A stretch of 12,070 nt of DNA from Thermoleophilaceae bacterium (GTDB lineage Bacteria > Actinomycetota > Thermoleophilia > Solirubrobacterales > Thermoleophilaceae): the NCBI GenBank assembly GCA_013812065.1, contig JACCUC010000125.1, forward strand, positions 1 to 12,070, written 5' to 3'. Positions 5,746 to 11,811 of the stretch are shown in pieces. The position numbers were made by a program, and so were the translations under genes. The first letter of the stretch is position 1. Every line of letters begins with the position of its first letter. The notes under the pieces are model-generated. The model saw only the letters and a program-made list of their open reading frames with translations, was not told the origin of the DNA and did no database searches.

Positions 5746-7205
5746 TGGACGCGTCGGTCAAGGAGGAGTCGGCCCGCTTCGGAGCGCTCGAGCGGGTCGA
5801 GCGACTCTGCGACGAGGGCTCGCTGCGGGTGATCCGCTCGGAGGCGAGCTCGCACCGCATGGGCGAGAAGGCCGCTCCCGGCGACGGCGTGGTGGGAGCC
5901 GCCGGTCAGATCCAGGGGCGCCCGATCATCTGCTACGCCCAGGACCGTGCCTTCGCCGGCGGCTCGCTGGGTGAGGTCCACGCCGACACGATCGTGCGCG
6001 TCCTCGAGCTCGCCGGACGGTCGCGGGTGCCCGTGGTGGGCTTCGTGGACTCGGGCGGCGCGCGCGTGCAGGAGGGCGTCTCGGCTCTCGGCGGCTACGC
6101 GCGCATATTCAACGCCAACGTCGCCCTGTCCGGCCAGGTTCCCCAGATCTCGATCATCAGCGGGACGGCGGCGGGCGGTGGCTCCTACTCTCCCGCCCTG
6201 ACCGACTTCGTGGTGATGACCAAGGACACGAGCATGTTCCTCACCGGCCCCGGGGTCGTGCGCGAGACCCTCGGCGAGGACGTTACCCCGGCCGAGCTCG
6301 GCGGCACGCGCGTGCACGAGCGCAACGGCGTCTGCCACTTCGTGGCCGAAGACGACGCGGACTCGATCTCCGTGGCGCGCGAGCTGCTGACCTACCTTCC
6401 CCAGAACGCCGATGAGTCTCCGCCGTACCTCGAGCCCGCCGAGCCGCCGGGCGGCGATCCCGCCGAGACCGTGCCGGCGGAGGCCAGGCGCGTGTACGAC
6501 GTGCGCGATGTGATCCGGGCGGTCGCCGATCGCGGTGAGCTGCTCGAGCCCGCGCCCCGCTGGGCGCGCAACGTCGTGACCGCCTTCTGCCGGATCGAGG
6601 GACAACCGGTGGGCGTGATCGCCAACCAGCCGCGCCACCTCGGCGGCACCCTCGACGCCGACTCCGCCCCGAAGGCCGCTCGCTTCGTGCGCACGTGCAA
6701 CGCCTTCGGGCTTCCGCTCGTCGTGCTCGTCGACACGCCCGGGTTCATGCCGGGGACCAAGCAGGAGGGGGCCGGGGTGATCCGCCACGGCGCCAAGCTG
6801 CTGCACGCGTTCGCGGAGGCGACGGTTCCGCGCGTAACCGTGATCCTCCGCAAGGCCTACGGCGGCGCCTACATCACCATGAACGCCAAGGATCTCGGGG
6901 CCGACCTGACCTTCGCCTGGACGGACGCCGAGATCGGCGTCATGGGACCGGGGCAGGCGGTGGGGGTGATCAACCGGCGCGAGATCGCCTCCTTCGCCGA
7001 GGACGGCGGCGACCCGGAGGCCAAGCGCGCGGAGCTCATGGAGCGCTACATCGACGAGCACCTGAACGCCGCGGTGGCGGCACGCGAGGGCTTCGTCGAC
7101 CAGGTGATCGAGCCGGCGGACACCCGCTCGCGACTCGGCTGGGCGCTCAACACCCTCGCTAACCAGGACAGGGCGCGCCCGCGTGGCGGCAACATTCCCC
7201 TCTAG
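5745..7205 (+). CDS. Acyl-CoA (acetyl-CoA) carboxylase, carboxyltransferase beta subunit
   Basis: This subunit transfers CO2 from carboxybiotin to an acyl-CoA, giving malonyl-CoA if acetyl-CoA is used. The 486-residue product has two crotonase-fold halves. The N half carries FVDSGGARVQEG (100-111) and GTAAGGGSYSPALTDF (140-155), and the C half carries ANQPRHLGGTLD (293-304), DTPGFMPG (330-337) and RKAYGGAYITMNAKDLGAD (369-387). The glycine clusters form the oxyanion holes. It has no biotin carrier or carboxylase domain, so it must partner with a separately encoded alpha subunit. It is the single-chain PccB/AccD5 type, not split AccA/AccD. Residue 377, just after GGAY, is Ile; in actinomycete enzymes Asp here goes with propionyl-CoA preference and Ile with looser or acetyl-CoA use. 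ATG 5745 forms TGATG with the fabF stop; a GTG one codon earlier is also possible. Confidence 0.9.
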   Translation: MDASVKEESARFGALERVERLCDEGSLRVIRSEASSHRMGEKAAPGDGVVGAAGQIQGRPIICYAQDRAFAGGSLGEVHADTIVRVLELAGRSRVPVVGFVDSGGARVQEGVSALGGYARIFNANVALSGQVPQISIISGTAAGGGSYSPALTDFVVMTKDTSMFLTGPGVVRETLGEDVTPAELGGTRVHERNGVCHFVAEDDADSISVARELLTYLPQNADESPPYLEPAEPPGGDPAETVPAEARRVYDVRDVIRAVADRGELLEPAPRWARNVVTAFCRIEGQPVGVIANQPRHLGGTLDADSAPKAARFVRTCNAFGLPLVVLVDTPGFMPGTKQEGAGVIRHGAKLLHAFAEATVPRVTVILRKAYGGAYITMNAKDLGADLTFAWTDAEIGVMGPGQAVGVINRREIASFAEDGGDPEAKRAELMERYIDEHLNAAVAAREGFVDQVIEPADTRSRLGWALNTLANQDRARPRGGNIPL

Positions 7206-7899
7206 GGCCGGCGATCCCGGCGCGCGCACGCGCCGGGCCGTGCGCTCCTACGTGGCCATCGGCGACTCCTTCACCGCCGGAGCCGCCGAGGCAAGCACGA
7301 TCGAGGGGCACGCCGAGCGGCTCTGGGCCGACGAGCTGGCCGAGGCGCTGCGGTCGGCCGCCGCGCCCGCCGAGGTCGCATACCGCAACCTGGCGGTGCC
7401 CGGGGCCTCGGGCCCCGAGGTGGCCGCGGGCCAGATCGAGCCCGCGCTCCAACTCTCCCCGGACCTCGTGACCGTGTTCTGCGGCGCCAACGACGTGCTG
7501 CTGTCGATCCGGCCCGACATCGACGCCTACCGCGCGGCGCTATCGGAGATCTTCGGGTCGCTGCGTTCGGTGTTCCCGGACGCGGCGATGGTGACCGCCA
7601 CCTGTCCCGACCTTCAGTTCCTCCCCTTCCGCCCGCGCTCGAGCGAGCGCGTGAGGCGCGGGATGAGCGCGGTGAGCGAGGCCACCCGCGAGCTCGCGGG
7701 TGGCCACGACGTGCTCTGCCTCGACTTCGCCACCAATCCGCAGGCCGGTAAGCGCGAGAACTTCGCCGCGGACGGGATTCATCCGTCCGACGCCGGCAGC
7801 CGCCACACGGCCGCGGCCTTCGCCGAGGCCATCGACGAGGTGCTCGGAGTGGAGATCGACCGCCGTGGACTCGACATCGACAGCGAGGAGGAAGCATGA
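7183..7899 (+). CDS. SGNH/GDSL-family hydrolase
   Basis: This 238-residue serine hydrolase has the SGNH blocks: GDSFTAG with nucleophile Ser29 (block I), GAND with Asn103 (block III), and DGIHPSDAG with Asp197 and His200 (block V). A block II Gly is plausible in NLAVPGASG. No signal peptide or membrane segment is seen, so a cytoplasmic enzyme is likely. SGNH enzymes cut esters or thioesters, E. coli TesA being both a thioesterase and a lysophospholipase. Position inside a fatty-acid operon makes acyl-thioester or lipid ester hydrolysis plausible but not shown. The start is uncertain: GTG 7183 has AGGACAGGG upstream and overlaps the previous gene by 23 bases. GTG 7240 begins just before the conserved core, but its ribosome binding region would be locked in a nine-pair hairpin. 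Confidence 0.85.
   Translation: MAATFPSRAGDPGARTRRAVRSYVAIGDSFTAGAAEASTIEGHAERLWADELAEALRSAAAPAEVAYRNLAVPGASGPEVAAGQIEPALQLSPDLVTVFCGANDVLLSIRPDIDAYRAALSEIFGSLRSVFPDAAMVTATCPDLQFLPFRPRSSERVRRGMSAVSEATRELAGGHDVLCLDFATNPQAGKRENFAADGIHPSDAGSRHTAAAFAEAIDEVLGVEIDRRGLDIDSEEEA
7216..7237. other. Nine-pair GC hairpin at the carboxyltransferase/SGNH junction
   Basis: CCCGGCGCG (7216-7224) and CGCGCCGGG (7229-7237) pair perfectly around a CGCA loop, eleven bases after the carboxyltransferase stop. There is no T-run, so it is not a classical terminator. It could stabilise the upstream message or hinder initiation at GTG 7240. A palindrome of this size could also arise by chance in DNA this GC-rich. Confidence 0.5.
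7885..7894 (+). promoter_or_regulatory. Ribosome binding site of the MaoC gene
   Basis: GAGGAGGAAG lies one to two bases short of ideal spacing before ATG 7896, and its GGAGG core is well placed. It is inside the final codons of the SGNH gene, which it forces to end in an acidic EEEA tail. Confidence 0.65.
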
Positions 7900-8453
7900 G
7901 CTCCACCGTCCCGCAGGGGGGCGACACCGCGACCGCGCTGTTCTCGCGCGACTTCGACGCGCTCGAGACCGGGGAAGGCTTCGTCACCCCCGGTCGCACG
8001 ATCACCGAGGCCGACGTCGTCTCGTTCGCCGGGCTGACCGGCGACTTCCATCCCCAGCACGTCGACGAGGAGTGGGCGCGCCAGAGCCAGTTCGGCGAGC
8101 GGCTGGCCCACGGCATGCTGGTGCTGTCGGTCGCGGTCGGGCTCGTCCCGCTCGATCCCGAGCGGGTGTTGGCGCTGCGGCGGATCTCCGATGCGGTGTT
8201 CAAGCGCCCGACGCGGCTCGGCGACACGGTCCGGGTCGAGGGCAAGGTGGAGAGCCTGCGCGAGATCGACGAGGAGACGGGCCTCGTCGGCTGCACGTGG
8301 AAGGTCGTCGGTCCGGAGGACGCCGTAATCGCCCGGGTAAAGGTCGAGGTGCTGTGGCGGCGCGGCGAGCTGGGCGCGGCGGAGCCCGCGGCTTCCGACG
8401 ACGCGGAAAGTGCCGCCGACGCACCCGATCCCTCTTCCGGCCTCCCGCTGTGA
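7896..8453 (+). CDS. MaoC-fold (R)-3-hydroxyacyl dehydratase, probable FAS-II dehydratase
   Basis: The 185-residue product is a single hotdog domain of the MaoC/hydratase-2 type. FAGLTGDFHPQHVDEEWA (44-61) is the hydratase motif, with Asp50 and His55 as the catalytic pair; the Asn usual two residues after the Asp is His52 here. AHGMLVLSVAVGL (71-83) is the typical following helix, and FKRPTRLGDTVRVEGKV gives the later strands. It ends in a 25-residue acidic low-complexity tail. There is no FabZ or FabA in the operon, and actinobacteria are known to use MaoC-type HadAB for the dehydration step. I therefore infer that it dehydrates 3-hydroxyacyl-ACP. HadA and HadB normally work as a pair, so a partner elsewhere or homodimer action are both possible. 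Starts and stops overlap both neighbours (ATGA with SGNH, TGATG with fabI). Confidence 0.87.
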   Translation: MSSTVPQGGDTATALFSRDFDALETGEGFVTPGRTITEADVVSFAGLTGDFHPQHVDEEWARQSQFGERLAHGMLVLSVAVGLVPLDPERVLALRRISDAVFKRPTRLGDTVRVEGKVESLREIDEETGLVGCTWKVVGPEDAVIARVKVEVLWRRGELGAAEPAASDDAESAADAPDPSSGLPL

Positions 8454-9313
8454 TGCTCGAGGGCAAGCGCCTCCTGATCACCGGGGTCGCGACGAACAAC
8501 TCGATCGCCTACTCCGCCGCCGAGCAGGCTCAGCAGTTGGGCGCCGAGGTCATTCTGACGAGTTTCGGGCGCATGCGGCGGATGACCGAGCGCGCGGCGA
8601 AGGGGCTGCCGGAGGAGCCCGAGGTTCTCGAGCTCGACGTCAACCAGCCGGACGACTTCGAGAGCCTGACCGCCGACCTCGAGCAGCGCTGGGGCGGCAT
8701 CGACGGCGCGCTGCACGCGATCGCCTTTGCCCCCGCCGACGCCATCGGCGGCCAGTTCCTCTCGACGCCGCCGGAGAGCGCGACGAGCGCCTTTGCCACC
8801 AGCGCCTTCTCTTTGAAGTCGCTGGCCACGGCGCTGCTGCCACTCTTCGAGGCGGGCGACTCGCCCGGCGGCAGCCTCGTGGCACTCGACTTCGACGCCT
8901 CGGTGGCGTGGCCGTCCTACGACTGGATGGGCGTGTCGAAGGCGGCGCTCGAGTCGGTCGGGCGGTATCTCGCGCGAGATCTCGGTTCACGGGGGGTACG
9001 GGTGAATCTGGTCTCCGCGGGCCCGGTCGCGACGCCGGCCGCGGGTGGGATCCCCGGCTTCGAGCTTCTGGCCGAGGAGTGGGGTCGGAGGGCTCCGCTG
9101 GGTTGGGACACGGAAGATGCGGGTCCGGTCGGAGCGACTATCTGCTTTCTTTTCTCGGACCTGTCGCGGGGTATGACGGGGGAGATCCTGCACGTGGACG
9201 GGGGCTTCCACGCGATGGGGGCGCCGCTCGATACGCAGGAGGCAGAGGAGGCGCCGGACGGGGAATCTTCCTCGGACGAGGCGGAGGAAGAGGCATCTGC
9301 GGTGGGTGAGTAG
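8453..9313 (+). CDS. fabI: Enoyl-ACP reductase, InhA-like
   Basis: FabI reduces the trans-2-enoyl-ACP double bond with NADH and finishes each elongation round. The 286-residue product has the divergent SDR cofactor motif GVATNNSIAY (11-20), AIAFAP after the fourth strand, and the catalytic pair Tyr156 and Lys163 in YDWMGVSK (Y-x6-K, as in FabI/InhA and unlike the Y-x3-K of FabG). LDFDAS before it, RAPLGW near residue 222 and MTGEILHVDGG match mycobacterial InhA more closely than E. coli FabI. Beyond the usual end it has about 30 extra residues rich in Glu, Asp and Ser. ATG 8453 forms TGATG with the stop of the MaoC gene. It is the last gene of the operon and is followed by convergent genes. 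The family is the target of triclosan and activated isoniazid; sensitivity of this protein cannot be judged. Confidence 0.95.
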   Translation: MLEGKRLLITGVATNNSIAYSAAEQAQQLGAEVILTSFGRMRRMTERAAKGLPEEPEVLELDVNQPDDFESLTADLEQRWGGIDGALHAIAFAPADAIGGQFLSTPPESATSAFATSAFSLKSLATALLPLFEAGDSPGGSLVALDFDASVAWPSYDWMGVSKAALESVGRYLARDLGSRGVRVNLVSAGPVATPAAGGIPGFELLAEEWGRRAPLGWDTEDAGPVGATICFLFSDLSRGMTGEILHVDGGFHAMGAPLDTQEAEEAPDGESSSDEAEEEASAVGE

Positions 9314-9373
9314 CCGGCGCGCCGTCAGCCCCGGCCGGCCGCGCGGAGGGTTTCGACGGAGCCGGCGTCTCTA

Positions 9374-9399
9374 GCCTCCGGAGGCAGTCCTGAGCTGCC
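9374..9399. terminator. Possible terminator hairpins between convergent genes
   Basis: The 103-base gap between fabI and the minus-strand gene holds a perfect 12-base palindrome, GCCTCCGGAGGC (9374-9385). It overlaps GGCAG-TCCTGAG-CTGCC (9383-9399), a five-pair stem. Neither has a T-run. A palindrome between convergent transcripts would suit bidirectional termination, but the support is positional only. Confidence 0.3.
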
Positions 9400-9416
9400 G
9401 GGCGACTATCTCGACC

Positions 9417-10310
9417 TCATGCCGGAAACTCACCGTCCTTGAGGCGAGGGCCCGTCGCGGCCCTCCGACGGCGCACCACCACACCCACCACCGCGCCGAA
9501 GGCCACATGGTCGGCGATCTGAGGCGGTAGCGGTAGCGCGCGGATCCGCGGAAACCAGCGGCCCACGAGGCCCAGGTCGAGGGCGGCGATGGCGAGGCCG
9601 CCGGCCGTGCCGGACGCGACCGTGGCGCGCCGGGGCAGCACGGAGGCGAGGACGAGCGCCCAGCCGAGCGAGAGCGCGAGATGGACCGGGACTGCCGCAA
9701 GCACCAGCCGACCGGTGCGCCGCTCAGAGGGCAGCAGAAGCGTGCCGGCGGCGGCCGGGGCCTCGAGCAGGTCGGCTCCCCGCACCAGCGCATCGACCGT
9801 CGAGGGAAGACCGCTGAGGACCGCTGCCACCGTGCCCGCGGCGAGGCCGTCGCGGATGACCTCAACCCACTCGTCGTGGGCTCGAAGCTCGTGGCGCCCG
9901 CTCGTCCGCGAGTCGAGATCGATCCTCACCGATAGCAGCTCGGTGCCCATCGCTCGCACCACCGCCGCGTTGAGCGTGCGGCCGATGCGCCGCTGGCGCT
10001 CACGCGGATCGTCGTCGTCGAGCAGGCGCGCAGTTCCTCGCCGCCACGCGCCTCCGACTTTGACGCGTACGCGCGGGCTGGCCTCGATGTTGCGGACGTA
10101 GGCCGCCCGCCGACCGTGCTCGGCGACGATCCAGAACGTGTCGCCGTCGAGCCCGTTGCCGACGGGCGTTCGCCGGGGCTCACCCGAGCGCCTGCCCGTG
10201 GTCTCCAGGATCGCGATCGAGCGCGGGGCGACGCCCGCCGAGACCGCCGAGCGCACTAGCGGGTTCACGATGTGCACGGCGAGTCCGGTGGTGAGCCGGC
10301 GCTTGGTCAC
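9417..10310 (-). CDS. Deazaflavin-type nitroreductase-family domain fused to a membrane domain
   Basis: The 297-residue product has two parts. Residues 1-133 resemble the F420-dependent Ddn/nitroreductase-family split barrel: a helix (VHIVNPLVRSAVSAG), LETTGRRSGEPRRTPVG (36-51, the family's TxGRxSGxxRxTPL strand pair), WIVAEHGRR...YVRNIEASPRVRVKV (60-84) and ARLLDDDDPRERQRR. Residues 148-282 are different: a helical start (VIRDGLAAGTVAAVLSGLPST), then about three hydrophobic segments (202-226, 230-250, 262-282) ending in a basic run. Ddn-type proteins reduce quinones and nitro compounds at the membrane, so a tethered quinone or lipid-soluble substrate reductase is one reading. The GTG at 10310 is chosen because family similarity starts there; the frame is open further up only over the end of glyS. 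It lies 37 bases downstream of glyS on the same strand. Confidence 0.75.
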   Translation of the reverse strand: MTKRRLTTGLAVHIVNPLVRSAVSAGVAPRSIAILETTGRRSGEPRRTPVGNGLDGDTFWIVAEHGRRAAYVRNIEASPRVRVKVGGAWRRGTARLLDDDDPRERQRRIGRTLNAAVVRAMGTELLSVRIDLDSRTSGRHELRAHDEWVEVIRDGLAAGTVAAVLSGLPSTVDALVRGADLLEAPAAAGTLLLPSERRTGRLVLAAVPVHLALSLGWALVLASVLPRRATVASGTAGGLAIAALDLGLVGRWFPRIRALPLPPQIADHVAFGAVVGVVVRRRRAATGPRLKDGEFPA

Positions 10311-10347
10311 GGGGAGCCCCCGCGGCCACGAGCGGCGAAGGTCGCCA

Positions 10348-11757
10348 TCAACCCAGCTTCGGGCTCCGCCACGGCGCCGCCAACCTTCGTCCCAGCTCTC
10401 CCGCCAGCTCCGCCCGCGGCACCCGCGTCTGCTCGAGCGAGTCACGATCGCGCAGCGTCACCGTCGCGTCCTCGAGCGTCTGGTGATCCACGGTCACCCC
10501 GAACGGCGTCCCGATCTCGTCCTGGCGCCGGTACCGCCGCCCGATCGACCCCCCCGCGTCGTACTCCGCCGCCATCAGCGCCCGCAGCTCCTCGTAGATC
10601 TCGCGCGCGAGCTCGGGCTGGCCGTCCTTGTTCACGAGCGGGAGCACCGCCGCCTTTACGGGCGCGAGGCGCGGGTGCAGCCGCAGCACCGTCCGCGAGC
10701 GTCCCTCGACCTCCTCCTCGTCGTAGGCGTCGACCATGAACGCCAGCGCGGCGCGATCCGCCCCCGCCGCCGGCTCGATGACGTGAGGGACGAAGCGCTC
10801 GCCGCTCCCCGAGTCGACGTACTCCATCTTCTCGCCCGAGAACCGCGCGTGCTGGTTGAGATCGAAGTCGCCGCGGTTGGCGATCCCCTCGAGCTCCGAC
10901 CAGCCGATCGGGAACAGGTACTCGACGTCTGAGGTCGCGCTCGAGTAGTGCGAGAGCTCGTCGGCCGAGTGCTCGCGCAGGCGCACGTGGTCGGGGCGCA
11001 GGCCGAGGTCGAGGTACCAGTTCATGCGCTCCTCGAGCCAGTAGTCGAACCAGTTCTCGGCCTCGTCCGGAGGGACGAAGAACTCCATCTCCATCTGCTC
11101 GAACTCGCGCGTGCGGAAGAGGAAGTTGCCGGGCGTGATCTCGTTGCGAAACGACTTACCGACCTGGGCGATCCCGAACGGCGGCTTCTTGCGCGCGAAC
11201 TGGAGCGTGTTCTTGAAGTTGACGAAAATCCCCTGGGCGGTCTCAGGGCGTAGGAAGATCCGCGCGGCGTCCTCCTGGACGGGGCCGATGAAGGTCTGGA
11301 ACATGAGGTTGAAGTTGCGCGGCTCCGACAGCTCGCCGCCGCACTCGGGGCAGCGCAGCTCCTCGCGCGGGACAGCGCCGGGGTCGGCCTCGGGAGCCTC
11401 GTCGGCGGCCATGACCGCCTCCTCGGCGCGGATGTGGTCCTCCCGCCAGCGCTTCTTGCAGCGCCCGAGGCACTGCACGAGCGGGTCGGTGAAGCCCTCG
11501 AGGTGGCCCGAGGCCTCCCACGTGCGCGGGTGCATGAGGATCGCCGCGTCGAGGGCGACGATGTCGTCGCGCTCCTGCACCATCGCCCGCCACCACGCGG
11601 CTTTGACGTTCGACTTGAGCAGCACCCCGTAGTGGCCGTAGTCGTAGGTCGAGGCGAGGCCGCCGTAGATCTCCGACGACGGAAAGACGAAGCCGCGTCG
11701 CTTGCACAGCGCGACGATTTTCTCCATCGTGACGACGTCGTGCGCGCGCGTGGCCAT
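10348..11757 (-). CDS. glyS: Glycine-tRNA ligase (alpha2 type)
   Basis: This class II synthetase charges tRNA-Gly with glycine. The 469-residue length fits the homodimeric bacterial type. Visible features include MEKIVALCKRRGFVFPSSEIYGG (11-33), STYDYGHYG (36-44), a zinc-knuckle insertion with Cys96, Cys100, Cys136 and Cys139, NFNLMFQTFIGP (148-159), RPETAQG (170-176), class II motif 2 around FRNEITP (203-209), and motif 3 PHVIEPAAGADR (324-335). The anticodon-binding domain runs from about 355, with LAPVKAAVLPL and the signature QDEIGTPFGVTVD (412-424). The first cysteine pair is spaced C-x3-C, where many relatives have C-x2-C. ATG 11757 is the family start; no Shine-Dalgarno is seen, and a TAGGGT -10-like box ends ten bases upstream, so the message may be nearly leaderless. 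It is divergent from fmdB across 54 bases. Confidence 0.95.
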   Translation of the reverse strand: MATRAHDVVTMEKIVALCKRRGFVFPSSEIYGGLASTYDYGHYGVLLKSNVKAAWWRAMVQERDDIVALDAAILMHPRTWEASGHLEGFTDPLVQCLGRCKKRWREDHIRAEEAVMAADEAPEADPGAVPREELRCPECGGELSEPRNFNLMFQTFIGPVQEDAARIFLRPETAQGIFVNFKNTLQFARKKPPFGIAQVGKSFRNEITPGNFLFRTREFEQMEMEFFVPPDEAENWFDYWLEERMNWYLDLGLRPDHVRLREHSADELSHYSSATSDVEYLFPIGWSELEGIANRGDFDLNQHARFSGEKMEYVDSGSGERFVPHVIEPAAGADRAALAFMVDAYDEEEVEGRSRTVLRLHPRLAPVKAAVLPLVNKDGQPELAREIYEELRALMAAEYDAGGSIGRRYRRQDEIGTPFGVTVDHQTLEDATVTLRDRDSLEQTRVPRAELAGELGRRLAAPWRSPKLG

Positions 11758-11767
11758 GGCCGCGCGA

Positions 11768-11773
11768 ACCCTA
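11768..11773 (-). promoter_or_regulatory. Candidate -10 box of glyS
   Basis: On the minus strand the hexamer TAGGGT fits TANNNT and ends ten bases before the glyS ATG. Transcription would start only a few bases upstream of the codon. No good -35 hexamer is seen at the usual distance; that position overlaps the CIRCE-like palindrome. Confidence 0.35.
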
Positions 11774-11788
11774 GCGGGCACCCCCTGC

Positions 11789-11811
11789 GGCACTCCTATA
11801 CTGAGAGTGCC
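11789..11811. promoter_or_regulatory. CIRCE-like HrcA operator
   Basis: GGCACTC (11789-11795) and GAGTGCC (11805-11811) form a perfect seven-base inverted repeat with a nine-base spacer. The CIRCE consensus bound by the HrcA repressor is TTAGCACTC-N9-GAGTGCTAA. The inner GCACTC-N9-GAGTGC matches exactly, including the spacer length, while the outer bases differ. The spacer contains TATACT, a strong -10 hexamer, and the right arm ends at the base before the fmdB ATG, so a bound repressor would block fmdB transcription. The site also lies at about the -35 position of the divergent glyS promoter. Confidence 0.8.
11797..11802 (+). promoter_or_regulatory. -10 box of fmdB within the operator
   Basis: TATACT differs from the TATAAT consensus by one base and lies nine bases before the fmdB ATG. 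The predicted transcription start falls at or within a few bases of the start codon, and there is no Shine-Dalgarno sequence, so the message is probably leaderless. No clear -35 is seen. Confidence 0.6.

Noticed and set aside
5745..7205. Idea that the carboxyltransferase is a fused AccA-AccD acetyl-CoA carboxylase with its own biotin carrier
   Set aside because: The two crotonase halves are the normal single-chain PccB/AccD5 layout, and there is no biotin attachment motif (MKM) or ATP-grasp domain.
5712..7229. 505-codon open frame on the minus strand opposite the carboxyltransferase gene
   Set aside because: The His/Gly/Arg-rich translation lacks any fold signature, and the opposite strand encodes a complete carboxyltransferase.
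7271..8716. 481-codon open frame on the minus strand across the SGNH, MaoC and fabI genes
   Set aside because: It spans the junctions of three convincing genes, and its Ser/Arg-rich translation is typical of a shadow frame.
9315..9324. CGGCGCGCCG palindrome after fabI as a terminator
   Set aside because: A ten-base self-complementary GC stretch has no loop or T-run and is common by chance at this GC content.
10311..10445. N-terminal extension of the Ddn-like gene into the glyS coding region
   Set aside because: These 45 codons are an alternative frame of the glyS 3' end, rich in Arg and Trp and unlike the family. The family-like sequence begins at the GTG at 10310.
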